Positions 8,546 to 16,640 of a DNA stretch of 27,118 nt are shown here, piece by piece; within the stretch, counting starts at the first letter, position 1; every line of letters begins with the position of its first letter. The translations under genes were made by a program, and so were the position numbers. Below the pieces are notes generated by a model. The model had not been told where the DNA came from, did not search any database, and saw only the letters and a program-made list of their open reading frames with translations. The stretch covers positions 1-27,118 of the forward strand of contig JBEVEP010000374.1 in the NCBI GenBank assembly GCA_040512755.1. Reading direction: 5' to 3'. This DNA comes from JBEVEP01 sp040512755. Its GTDB lineage: Bacteria > Pseudomonadota > Alphaproteobacteria > Rhizobiales > Rhizobiaceae.

Positions 8546-10420
8546 TCACGCTTTGCCAATCGCCTTCGCCTTGTCTTCTTCGAACCACCAAAGCGCCTCG
8601 ACGGGGAAACCGTAGTCGGGCTTTGGCTCCTTGAACCCGAACATGTCCCAGAAGGCGGTCCGATGATTCGCGGAATACCAATTTGGAATCCAGTCCTGCC
8701 GCGCGCGCAAGACCCGGTCGAGCGCACGGATCGCCATGGTCAGGCTCTCCCTGTCCTGAGCGCGGCCGACGGCGTCGATTAAAGCGTCAACGGCCGGGTC
8801 CTGGGTGCCGGGCAAGTTTCTGGAGCTGGGGCTGTTCGCGCCACTCGAATGGAAGAACAGTTCCAGGTCGTCGCGCGTCGGCGTTGCCGAAAACGAGAAC
8901 GCGACCGAAATCATGTCGAAGTCGAATTCGTTCTGCCTCAGCGTGTATTGGGCGGAATCCACCATGCGGATGGTGGCATCGATGCCGATTGCCCGCATAT
9001 TGTCGACAAAGGGCGTGTAGACGCGGGTGAAGCTTTCGTCCTCTACGAGGGCTTCCAGCGTCAGTCGCTCGCCCTTGTCATTCTCGACCAGAGTGCCGTT
9101 GCGCTTCCAGCCTGCCTTGGTGAGTAGCTTCGACGCGGCGCTAAGAAGCTTGCGGTCACGGCCGGATCCGTCCGATTTGGGCTGAAGAACCGCCTCCCCA
9201 AAGGCCTCCTCCGGAATTTTCCCGCGCAGCGGCTCGAGAAGCGCGAGTTCGGCTGCCGAGGGCATGCCTTCGGCGCGGTAGTCCGACCGCTCGAATGTGG
9301 AGTGAGAACGCGCGTAGAGCCCATAGAAGAGATTGCGGTTCGTCCACTCGAAGTCGAAGCACAAGGCAATCGCCTTGCGCACCCGCTGGTCGTGAAAACG
9401 CTCCCGCCTCTGGTTGAGCGCCATCGCCTGCATGGATGGCCGTTTCTCGCCGGGGAATTCCCGCTTGACGACCTTGCCAGCCGCGATTGCCGGAAAATCG
9501 TAGCCGGTCGCCCATGTGCGCGAGACGAATTCCTGCCGGTAGAGAATGTCGCCTTTCTTGAAGGCTTCGAATCCGGCCTGCCTGTCGCGATAAAATTCGA
9601 TCCTGATGCGGTCGAAATTGAAAAGGCCACGATTGACCGGCAGGTCGCGGCCCCAATAGTCGTCGACCCTCACATATTCGATCGTCTGTCCGGGCGACAC
9701 GTGGCCGACCTTGTACGGACCCGAGCCGAGCGGTGGCGTCAGAAGCGCGGCCTCGAACGCGTTCGCTTCATAGTAGGCTTTGGAGATGATGGGAAATTCG
9801 GCGATGGTCAGGATCGTGCGGTCGGACTGCTTGCCATCGAATTTCAGGCGCACGGTGGTGGCGTCGACGACTTCTGCCGCTTCGAGACGCATCAGCGGAA
9901 GCTGCACGTCGTAGTGGCCCTTCTCCTTATACGTTTGCAAGGTGTAGGCGACATCGGCGGCAGTCAGCGGGGTCCCATCGTGGAACCGCGCCTCGGGTCT
10001 GAGCTTGAATTCGAATGTGTTCCGATCGTCCGAAATGGACACCGATTCGGCCAGCAGACCGTAGAGCGCATCGGGCTCGTCCAGCGCTCTCACCATCAGG
10101 GAGTCGAAACACATCTCAATGCGCGGCGGGCCGTCGCCCTTCGGCGTGAAACTGTTCAGCGTGTTGAAGGTGAGGGGACTCTGGTTGAAGACCCAGTTGG
10201 GCGGAGAAAAGTTGAACAGGCCGCCCTTCGGCGCATCCGGGTTCACATAGTCGAAGTGCGCGAAATCGGGTGGATATTTGAGATCGCCGAAGGCCGACAG
10301 TCCATGCAGTTTCGCGCCGCCCGGAGCCTGGGCGAAGGCGCGACAGGGCAGGAGCGCAGTGGCAGCGCCTGCTGCGCCAACGGCCAGGAAATCGCGCCGG
10401 GAAAGGCGCAATGCCGACAT
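8546..10420 (-). CDS. yejA: YejA-like peptide-binding protein with Tat signal
   Basis: A 624-residue periplasmic solute-binding protein of family 5 (DppA/OppA/YejA). The ATG at 10420 gives a twin-arginine signal: SRRDFLAVG at about 7-15, then a hydrophobic stretch and an AFAQA cleavage region near 28-32. An in-frame extension to 10480 would push the signal inward and overlap the upstream gene, so it was rejected. FDYVNPDAPKGG at about 55-66 is the hallmark of the YejA group, and FHDGTPLTAADVAYTL is the family-5 core motif. It lies 31 bases after the first binding-protein gene and upstream of yejB, within one transcription unit. It delivers peptides to YejBE; use of Tat export suggests folding, perhaps with ligand or cofactor, before export. 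Confidence 0.92.
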   Translation of the reverse strand: MSALRLSRRDFLAVGAAGAATALLPCRAFAQAPGGAKLHGLSAFGDLKYPPDFAHFDYVNPDAPKGGLFNFSPPNWVFNQSPLTFNTLNSFTPKGDGPPRIEMCFDSLMVRALDEPDALYGLLAESVSISDDRNTFEFKLRPEARFHDGTPLTAADVAYTLQTYKEKGHYDVQLPLMRLEAAEVVDATTVRLKFDGKQSDRTILTIAEFPIISKAYYEANAFEAALLTPPLGSGPYKVGHVSPGQTIEYVRVDDYWGRDLPVNRGLFNFDRIRIEFYRDRQAGFEAFKKGDILYRQEFVSRTWATGYDFPAIAAGKVVKREFPGEKRPSMQAMALNQRRERFHDQRVRKAIALCFDFEWTNRNLFYGLYARSHSTFERSDYRAEGMPSAAELALLEPLRGKIPEEAFGEAVLQPKSDGSGRDRKLLSAASKLLTKAGWKRNGTLVENDKGERLTLEALVEDESFTRVYTPFVDNMRAIGIDATIRMVDSAQYTLRQNEFDFDMISVAFSFSATPTRDDLELFFHSSGANSPSSRNLPGTQDPAVDALIDAVGRAQDRESLTMAIRALDRVLRARQDWIPNWYSANHRTAFWDMFGFKEPKPDYGFPVEALWWFEEDKAKAIGKA

Positions 10421-10451
10421 TGTCGAAGATCTCGATGTCACTTGGCTGGCC

Positions 10452-12338
10452 TCAATTGACGCCCTTGTACTTGGCGGCAAGCGCCTTTTCCTTTTCCGGA
10501 TCGATCCACCAGGAGTCGATGTCGGCGCCGATGTAACCGGGCTGTTTTTCCGGCATGCCGAACTTGTTCCAGTATGCGAGCCAGAGCACGGAGCGGTGCC
10601 ATTGCGGCACGACGTAGAAGTTCCACAACAGGACGCGGTCGAGGGCGCGCGTGGCGGCGACTAGGTCGTCGCGGTCGGTGGCGAAGATAACGCGTTCCGT
10701 TAGCTCATCAATGACCGGATCCTTGATCCCCATGAGATTGCGTGAACCCGGCGCATCGGCGGCCTTGGAACTCCAGAAGTCGCGCTGCTCATTGCCCGGG
10801 GACTGCGACTGGGCAAGGCTGCTGGTCACCATGTCGAAGTCGAAATTGCGGATCCGGTTGATGTACTGGCTTGGATCCACGATCCGGAGCGACGCGTCGA
10901 TGCCGATTTTCCGGAGCGTCTCGATGTAGGAGTTCGAAATAACCTCGTCGGTCGGGTTGTTGCCGAGGATTTCGACCTTGAACTGCGCTCCTGTCTTCTC
11001 GTTCGCCATCCGGCCGTTCTGGATTTTCCACCCGGCTTCCGCGAACAGCTGAACGACCTGTCGCAGATATTTCCGTTCCGCTTGCGGATTGTCGTAGACG
11101 GGAAGCTTGTATTCCGCGGTGAAAAGTTCGGGCGGAAGCTTGTCCCTGTACTTTTCAAGGATCTCCAGCTCCTTGCCGGTCGGAAGTCCGGTCGAGGCGA
11201 GTTCGCTGTTTTCGAAGTAGCTGTTGGTGCGCGTGTTGAACCCGAAGAAAAGCTTCCGGTTCATGCTTTCGAAATCAAGCGCATAGGTCAACGCCTGGCG
11301 AATCCTTCGGTCCTGGAACTGCGGCCGCCGGAGATTCATCACGAAGCCCTGCATAGGCTCGCCGGAGGCCGTGGGGAACTCCTTCTTAACGACGTCGCCA
11401 GCCTTAATGGCCGGAAATTCATAAGCCGTTGCCCAGCGGCGGGAGCTGGCTTCAGGGCGGACGTCCTCGTAGCCGCCTTTGGTGAAGGCCTGCCATTCGG
11501 CATTGTCGTCCTGGATGTAGACATAGCGGCGCTGATCGAAATTGTTTCGCCCGAGATTTGTCGGAAGGTCAGCAGCCCAATAATCTTCGACGCGTTTCCA
11601 CACGATTTCGGAGCCGGGCTTGAAGCGCTCGATGCGGTATGGGCCGGAACCGAGCGGCGGCTCCAGCGTCGGCTGCGTGATGTCGCGCTTTTTGCCGGAC
11701 GCGTCAGTTCCTTCCCACCAGTGCTTCGGCAGAATGGCGAGATCCCCGATCACATGGGGCAGTTCGCGATTGCCCTTCTGATTGAACCGGAATTCCACCT
11801 CGCGGTCCGAAATGGCAACCGCCTCGGTGACATTGGCAAAATACCGGTTGTAGGCTGGGCTGTTTGCTTTGAGCACATTGAACGACCACACGACATCCTC
11901 GGCAGTGATCGGCTTTCCGTCGTGCCACCTGGCGCGAGGATCCAGACGATAGACGGCCGAGGAATAATCGTCCGGGTATTTGAACGCCTCCGCGATGAGG
12001 GGGTGGCTGGTGCTCGGCTCGTCCGTGGCCTGCTCCATCAGCGTGTCATAGAGCAGTCCGCCTCCGAAGCCTTGAACAGCCAGGCCCGCTGCGGCGGCTC
12101 CCCGCACGATATAGGGATTGAAACTGTCGAAGGTTCCGGTGGAGATGGAATTGATTGTTCCGCCTTTGGGCGCACTCGGATTTACATAATCGTAGTGCTT
12201 GAAGTCGCTGCCGTACTTCGACTCGCCGACCAGCGAGGATGTGGTGCGCCACTCGTCTTCCGCTGCCGCGGGGATCGCGATCCCCATAAGCGCTGCCAGG
12301 CCGGCCATTCCGAGGAGGCCGTTAAATCGCACCGTCAT
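10452..12338 (-). CDS. yejA: YejA-like peptide-binding protein with Sec signal
   Basis: A 628-residue family-5 solute-binding protein and first gene of the Yej operon. The N-terminus (MTVRFNGLLGMAGLAALMGIAIPAAAED) is a standard Sec signal with cleavage near residue 26, unlike its downstream paralogue. YejA hallmarks are visible: HYDYVNPSAPKGGTIN at about 47-62 and RWHDGKPITAEDVVWSFNVLK. The C-terminus (WNKFGMPEKQPGY...SWWIDPEK) aligns with that of the second binding protein (MFGFKEPKPDYG...LWWFEEDK), so the two are paralogues, although clearly diverged. Known YejA proteins bind microcin C, antimicrobial peptides or murein peptides. Which ligand applies here cannot be told. Confidence 0.92.
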   Translation of the reverse strand: MTVRFNGLLGMAGLAALMGIAIPAAAEDEWRTTSSLVGESKYGSDFKHYDYVNPSAPKGGTINSISTGTFDSFNPYIVRGAAAAGLAVQGFGGGLLYDTLMEQATDEPSTSHPLIAEAFKYPDDYSSAVYRLDPRARWHDGKPITAEDVVWSFNVLKANSPAYNRYFANVTEAVAISDREVEFRFNQKGNRELPHVIGDLAILPKHWWEGTDASGKKRDITQPTLEPPLGSGPYRIERFKPGSEIVWKRVEDYWAADLPTNLGRNNFDQRRYVYIQDDNAEWQAFTKGGYEDVRPEASSRRWATAYEFPAIKAGDVVKKEFPTASGEPMQGFVMNLRRPQFQDRRIRQALTYALDFESMNRKLFFGFNTRTNSYFENSELASTGLPTGKELEILEKYRDKLPPELFTAEYKLPVYDNPQAERKYLRQVVQLFAEAGWKIQNGRMANEKTGAQFKVEILGNNPTDEVISNSYIETLRKIGIDASLRIVDPSQYINRIRNFDFDMVTSSLAQSQSPGNEQRDFWSSKAADAPGSRNLMGIKDPVIDELTERVIFATDRDDLVAATRALDRVLLWNFYVVPQWHRSVLWLAYWNKFGMPEKQPGYIGADIDSWWIDPEKEKALAAKYKGVN

Positions 12339-12429
12339 CCAAAATCCTCGCCGTGTTCACTTGGCAATCTAGTTCATTCGCCGCGCAAGGAAACCAGGCT
12401 TTCGTGGTTTTCTCTGCCTGCGGGCGCCA

Positions 12430-12462
12430 ATGAAAAAGCCGGGCGGAACCCGGCTTTTTCAT
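12430..12462. terminator. Strong intrinsic terminator between cycM and the Yej operon
   Basis: A perfect 14-base-pair stem (12430-12443 with 12449-12462) with a 5-base loop CGGAA. The inner stem is GCCGGG/CCCGGC and the outer part is AAAAA/TTTTT, so both strands present a T run after the GC stem. It lies 21 bases after the cycM stop on the minus strand and about 90 bases before the first yejA start codon, so it should insulate the Yej operon from cycM transcription. Confidence 0.88.
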
Positions 12463-12483
12463 GTCGCGAGAATTACATTTTTG

Positions 12484-13182
12484 TCATTGAGCCGGAGCGG
12501 CGGGCTCGGCAGGCTTGGGTGCAGCACCCTCGGCCGCGGGTTCCGCTGGGGCTGCGCCTTCGGCCGGCTTGGCGGCGTCAGCCGGAGCTGCACCTTCGGC
12601 TGGGGCCGAGGCGCCCTCTGCGGCCGGGGCAGCTTCCGGAAGCGGAGCCGGACTGTCAGCCAGCGTCCGCAGGTAGGCGATCAGGTTGGCGCGCTCCTCA
12701 TCCTTCTTGACGCCGGCGAAGCCCATTGCCGTACCCTTGATGTCGGCCTTCGGGCTCAGCAGGAACTCGTTCAGGTGCTCATAGTCCCAGACAACCGAGC
12801 CGCCTTGCGAAAACTCCTTCATTGGTCCTGAATAGGCGAAGCCCTCATGCGAGGCGATCGGGCGATTGACGACGCCCCAGAGATTCGGCCCCACCTTGTT
12901 CGGCCCGCCCTTTTCGCCCGTGTGGCAGGCCCCGCATTTCTTGAAGACTGCCTCTCCCGCCGTTGCGTCGGCACTGGCGAGCAGGGTCGCGATGGGAACG
13001 GCTACGGCCGCTTCAGCGCCAGCTCCAGCCGCCTCTCCGCCCTCGGGTGCTGCAATGGCGAAACCCGGCGTTTCCGGAATGTGAGGAGCGAAGATCGCGC
13101 CCGAGACAAGGAAAATCGAGAAAACCGCGAACATGACGCCAAGGAATGCGCCGAGCAATTTGTTCACTTCAAAAGAATCCAT
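12484..13182 (-). CDS. cycM: Membrane-anchored class I cytochrome c (CycM-type)
   Basis: A 232-residue electron carrier held in the inner membrane by an uncleaved N-terminal helix (about 9-32) and facing the periplasm. The haem site is C83-G-A-C86-H87, and the distal ligand is M153 in GTAMGF. The length and the opening MDSFEVNKLLGAFLGVMF match rhizobial CycM, which feeds electrons to an aa3-type cytochrome oxidase. The ATG at 13182 was preferred to a longer frame to 13245 because it starts directly before the anchor and has a GGGAG ribosome site. The last 55 residues or so (178-232) are an Ala/Pro/Glu low-complexity tail with repeated PAEGAAPA-like units, beyond the normal end of the domain. 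It is transcribed divergently from kdsB. Confidence 0.93.
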   Translation of the reverse strand: MDSFEVNKLLGAFLGVMFAVFSIFLVSGAIFAPHIPETPGFAIAAPEGGEAAGAGAEAAVAVPIATLLASADATAGEAVFKKCGACHTGEKGGPNKVGPNLWGVVNRPIASHEGFAYSGPMKEFSQGGSVVWDYEHLNEFLLSPKADIKGTAMGFAGVKKDEERANLIAYLRTLADSPAPLPEAAPAAEGASAPAEGAAPADAAKPAEGAAPAEPAAEGAAPKPAEPAAPAQ

Positions 13183-13295
13183 ACGCCCAAGGCTCCCTCT
13201 GCGGCAGGCCTGACCAAGACATTGTTTCGCCAAGCCACGGCACACTGTCTCATCCCTGGACAGGGCCGGTCAAATCGGGGCGGAAACTAGGTCTT

Positions 13296-13322
13296 TTGCA
13301 ATCGTGTTGCAACACATATAAG
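13296..13322 (+). promoter_or_regulatory. Candidate kdsB promoter with palindromic operator-like site
   Basis: TTGCAA at 13296-13301 and TATAAG at 13317-13322 could be -35 and -10 elements, although the 15-base spacer is short. The spacer contains a perfect 12-base palindrome, GTGTTGCAACAC (13304-13315), which repeats TTGCAA. It lies in the cycM/kdsB divergent region, 64 bases before the chosen kdsB start. Confidence 0.4.
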
Positions 13323-13386
13323 GGCGGTTCCCGTGAGACGTTTTGACACTTTCCATCCGGCCTTTTCAGATCGATTCCGCCCTCCG

Positions 13387-14115
13387 ATGTCCACTCTCGT
13401 CCTCATTCCCGCCCGCATGGCGTCGACCCGCTTGCCGGGCAAGCCTTTGGCAGGGATTTCCGGCAAGCCGATGATCGTCCATGTCGCCCAGCGCGCCCAC
13501 GAGAGCGGTCTGGGCCGGGTGGTCGTGGCGACCGACACAGACGCCGTCGCGGAGGTCGTCCGGGCGCACGGATTTGAGGCAGTCATGACGCGGGCCGACC
13601 ATGAGTCCGGCTCCGATCGTATCTTTGAAGCTCTGCAGGCGCTCGATCCTGACGGTGCGGTGGAGATCGTGGTCAATGTCCAGGGCGATCTGCCGACCGT
13701 CGATCCCCGGATTGTCAGGGCGGCGCTGAAGCCCCTCGACGAACGGTCCGTCGATATCGCGACGCTAGGGGTTGAGATCACTCGGGATGAGGAAAGGACG
13801 AACCCCAACGTCGTGAAGATCGTCGGATCGCCGGTTTCGGACAGCCGCTTGAAGGCGCTCTATTTCACGCGCGCGACGGCGCCTTGGGGGGAGGGACCGC
13901 TTTACCATCACATCGGGCTCTACGCCTATCGGCGGGCAGCGCTGGAGCGCTTCGTGTCGCTGCCGCCATCGCCGCTCGAAAGGCGCGAGCGCCTCGAACA
14001 ACTGCGTGCGCTCGAAGCCGGGATGCGCATAGACGTCGAGCTCGTGGATTCCGTGCCGCTTGGCGTAGACACGCCGGAAGATCTCGAGCGCGCCCGCGAA
14101 ATTCTCTCCAGGTAA
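13387..14115 (+). CDS. kdsB: 3-deoxy-manno-octulosonate cytidylyltransferase (CMP-KDO synthetase)
   Basis: A 242-residue cytoplasmic enzyme that activates KDO with CTP to form CMP-KDO for lipopolysaccharide inner core. The N-terminal nucleotide-binding signature is LIPARMASTRLPGKPL at about 5-20. VVATD, HESGSDRI and VNVQGDLP follow in the expected order, and HIGLYAYRR and ERRERLEQLRALE appear near the C-terminus. The ATG at 13387 was chosen over a GTG at 13333 because it puts the signature at the normal distance from the N-terminus. The family is about 245-250 residues, so the protein is full length. It precedes pheA by 13 bases, and the two are probably co-transcribed. Confidence 0.96.
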   Translation: MSTLVLIPARMASTRLPGKPLAGISGKPMIVHVAQRAHESGLGRVVVATDTDAVAEVVRAHGFEAVMTRADHESGSDRIFEALQALDPDGAVEIVVNVQGDLPTVDPRIVRAALKPLDERSVDIATLGVEITRDEERTNPNVVKIVGSPVSDSRLKALYFTRATAPWGEGPLYHHIGLYAYRRAALERFVSLPPSPLERRERLEQLRALEAGMRIDVELVDSVPLGVDTPEDLERAREILSR

Positions 14116-14128
14116 CAGGTCTTTCAAT

Positions 14129-14995
14129 ATGGCAGGCAAGACGAACAGGATCTCGTATCAGGGCGAACCGGGCGCCAATTCGGATACAGCCTGTCGCAAC
14201 ATGTTCCCCGGCATGGAACCGTTGCCTTGCGCGACGTTTGAAGATGCGTTCAATGCGGTTGAAACCGGCAAGGCCGACCTGGCGATGATTCCGATCGAGA
14301 ACACGATCGCGGGCCGCGTCGCCGACATCCATCATCTGCTGCCGGAATCGAAGCTGCATATCGTTGGCGAATATTTCCTGCCGATCCGGTTCCAGCTCAT
14401 GGTCCTTCCCGGTACGAAGATTGAGGACATCAAATCAGTCCACAGCCATATCCATGCGCTCGGCCAGTGCCGCAAGATCATCCGCAAGCATCGCTGGAAG
14501 TCCTTCGTTGCAGGTGACACCGCTGGCGCGGCGCGGCTGGTCTCAGAGGAGGGTGACCGAAGCAAGGCCGCACTGGCGCCGCGACTGGCGGCCGAACTCT
14601 ACGGTCTCGAGATCCTTGCCAAGGATGTCGACGACACGGACAACAACGTGACCCGGTTCGTCGTGCTGGCGAAGGAAAAGTCCTGGGCGCCCCGAACCGA
14701 CCCGGCCAAGAAGATGATGACCACGTTCATCTTCCGGGTCCGCAACGTGCCCGCCGCGCTTTACAAGGCGCTGGGCGGCTTCGCCACCAACAGCGTCAAC
14801 ATGACCAAGCTGGAGAGCTATCAGCTCGGCGGCAAGTTCTATTCGACGCTCTTCTACTCTGATGTGGAAGGCCATCCCGACGACCGGCCCGTGGCCCTGG
14901 CGCTGGAAGAGCTGACCTTCTTCTCACGCGAAGTGCGGATCCTCGGCGTATACGAAGCTAATCCTTTCCGGGCCACGCAGAGCGAGGACGACTGA
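14129..14995 (+). CDS. pheA: Prephenate dehydratase with ACT regulatory domain
   Basis: A 288-residue enzyme converting prephenate to phenylpyruvate in phenylalanine synthesis. The catalytic domain occupies about 6-185, with the opening ISYQGEPGANSD, the IPIENTIAGRV block at 54-64 and the catalytic TRF motif at 175-177. A C-terminal ACT domain (about 198-277) carries the ESY motif (229-231) linked to phenylalanine feedback binding. There is no chorismate mutase domain, so this is the monofunctional form usual in alphaproteobacteria. It follows kdsB by 13 bases. No leader peptide or attenuator was seen, so feedback inhibition is the evident control. Confidence 0.96.
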   Translation: MAGKTNRISYQGEPGANSDTACRNMFPGMEPLPCATFEDAFNAVETGKADLAMIPIENTIAGRVADIHHLLPESKLHIVGEYFLPIRFQLMVLPGTKIEDIKSVHSHIHALGQCRKIIRKHRWKSFVAGDTAGAARLVSEEGDRSKAALAPRLAAELYGLEILAKDVDDTDNNVTRFVVLAKEKSWAPRTDPAKKMMTTFIFRVRNVPAALYKALGGFATNSVNMTKLESYQLGGKFYSTLFYSDVEGHPDDRPVALALEELTFFSREVRILGVYEANPFRATQSEDD

Positions 14996-15054
14996 GGCGG
15001 CAACGCAAGCACTGTCCACCCGGCCGCCTGACTAAATTGGTGTTCGCCACGGAG

Positions 15055-15080
15055 GCGTAAGCGACTTCGGCCGCCTACGC
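15055..15080. terminator. Possible hairpin terminator between pheA and nudC
   Basis: GCGTAAGCG and CGCCTACGC arms (15055-15080), with one internal mismatch, form a stable hairpin at the convergent junction. It overlaps the nudC stop codon by a few bases and lacks a T-tract, so termination is uncertain. Confidence 0.3.
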
Positions 15081-16013
15081 ACTCTCCGCCCATGTCCGGA
15101 TCAGCTTGTGCGCGATGGCGCCTCGCGGGGGAACGAAAACGCCCCCGGGATGCGTGCCTGCCAGTATTGCCAGCACCTCGTCGCGCGGAAACCAGCGGCA
15201 GTCTTCGAGTTCGGCGTCCCTGTGGATGTCGTCGTTGAGGGCCTCCCCGAAGCAGCCGATCATCAGCGAATAGGGAAACGGCCAGGGCTGGCTCGCGTGA
15301 TAGACCACCCGCCCGAGCCTGATCCCGGATTCCTCGAAGGTCTCTCGCCGCACTGCGTTTTCGATCGTTTCTCCCGGTTCGATGAAGCCGGCGAGTGCCG
15401 AATACATGCCGGCGACGAAATGCGATCCGCGGCCAAGCAGGCATTTGTCTTTGGTTACAGTGAGCATGATGGCTACTGGATCGGTACGCGGAAAGTGCTC
15501 GGCGGTGCAGGCAGTGCAGACGCGTTTGTAGCCGCCGGCGCGCATCTCGGTCGGGCTGCCGCATTTTCCGCAAAAGGCATGGTTGTCGTGCCAGGCAAGC
15601 AAGGCTGCCCCTTGTGCTAGCGCGCCGAGGTCCGGAGCCTCAAGCAGGCCCTGTACGTAGACGGACCTGTAGTCGATGGCCTTTATTCCGTCTGGCAATT
15701 GCTCAGGGTCGAGTCCGGCGGGAGCCGCCAGCACAGGGGTGTCCCTCGCAAATCCGAGCAGAACTGTTCGGGGCATCGTTGCACCGAGACCGGTGGCTTC
15801 GGCAAGGCTGTAGTATGGGTCGAAGCCGGTCCCGTTGAGTTTCAGGTAGATTCTGCCGCCGCGCATCATCAGAAGGCGCGCCGTCGGATCGGCGAGCGCT
15901 GTTTCAACAGAGTCGTCGGCGCGCTTCTCCGACCATCTGTCGATCGTGTTGCCAGCGAAACCAACGAACTGGCTGGCCTCGTGCAAGGGGGCATCGAAAA
16001 GCGAAAAACTCAT
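15075..16013 (-). CDS. nudC: NAD+ diphosphatase / NADH pyrophosphatase (Nudix)
   Basis: A 312-residue Nudix hydrolase that cleaves NAD(H) to NMN(H) and AMP; homologues also remove NAD caps from RNA. The order is: N-terminal domain at 1-135, a zinc ribbon with C148, C151, C166 and C169, then the Nudix domain. The Nudix box runs from G209 (GFIEPGE...RETFEESGI, ending near 231). It is followed by the SQPWPFPYS motif at 241-249, which marks the NADH pyrophosphatase subgroup. Length is normal for the longer proteobacterial form. It converges on pheA and lies 136 bases after the HIT-family gene on the same strand. Confidence 0.95.
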   Translation of the reverse strand: MSFSLFDAPLHEASQFVGFAGNTIDRWSEKRADDSVETALADPTARLLMMRGGRIYLKLNGTGFDPYYSLAEATGLGATMPRTVLLGFARDTPVLAAPAGLDPEQLPDGIKAIDYRSVYVQGLLEAPDLGALAQGAALLAWHDNHAFCGKCGSPTEMRAGGYKRVCTACTAEHFPRTDPVAIMLTVTKDKCLLGRGSHFVAGMYSALAGFIEPGETIENAVRRETFEESGIRLGRVVYHASQPWPFPYSLMIGCFGEALNDDIHRDAELEDCRWFPRDEVLAILAGTHPGGVFVPPRGAIAHKLIRTWAESA

Positions 16014-16149
16014 TCAGGCCTCGTACGGGGAAAGGCGCTGCAAACACGCTTGTGAACCTGGACCGAGGGCCGGCTGACGAAATGGTCCTGGACACGACAG
16101 GAATAAAACTCGAGGAAAGAATTGCGATTCAACGGGGCCGAGACCTGCA

Positions 16150-16569
16150 CTAGAGGGCGGCCTTCAGTTGCTCCGCAAAGCGGTGCAAGTCTTCGCGCCG
16201 ATAGGGTTCTCGCACGCCATAGCCCCAGACTGGCCCGGGCCAGCCGGCGTCGCCTTCATTGCGCGCCACAACGTGGACATGGAGCTGGCGAACGATATTG
16301 CCCAGGGCTGCCGAATTGATCTTCGTGCAGCCGGTCACTTTCTTCAGGCCCTGCGCTACGAGATTGGTTTCGAAAGTAAGCATTGCCTGGTCGAGCGGCG
16401 TGAGGTCGTGGATTTCTTCCACGCCCGCCCGATACGGGATGAGCAGGAGCCAGGGCCAGCGCCGGTCGTTCATCACTCGCAATTCGCAAAGGCCAAGCCA
16501 CATCACCTGTTCGCTGTCCGCTTCCAGCTTTGCGTCGAGCTCAAATCCCGCTTTTAGTCGCGGTGGCAT
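16150..16569 (-). CDS. HIT-family (histidine triad) nucleotide hydrolase
   Basis: A 139-residue HIT-domain protein; relatives hydrolyse dinucleoside polyphosphates or nucleoside phosphoramidates. The triad region reads QLHVHVV near residue 95. The two later histidines of the usual H-x-H-x-H pattern are present, including the middle, catalytic one, but the first is Gln. From memory this Q-form is shared by an alphaproteobacterial subgroup, so it may be lineage-typical rather than a defect. The ATG at 16569 has an AGGGG ribosome site. The substrate is unknown. It may be co-transcribed with nudC downstream, which would pair two nucleotide-processing enzymes. Confidence 0.88.
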   Translation of the reverse strand: MPPRLKAGFELDAKLEADSEQVMWLGLCELRVMNDRRWPWLLLIPYRAGVEEIHDLTPLDQAMLTFETNLVAQGLKKVTGCTKINSAALGNIVRQLHVHVVARNEGDAGWPGPVWGYGVREPYRREDLHRFAEQLKAAL

Positions 16570-16640
16570 GACATTTCCCCTGCTTTCGACGGAGGCTAGA
16601 GTGCCGGTCCCCTGCCTGCAAGCGATTCATGGTGTCCTAG

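Noticed and set aside
11082..12710. A 542-codon plus-strand open frame, and similar long frames at 9302-10459 and 4360-5544
   Set aside because: They lie antisense to well-supported Yej genes, have no recognisable domains, and are expected in GC-rich coding sequence.
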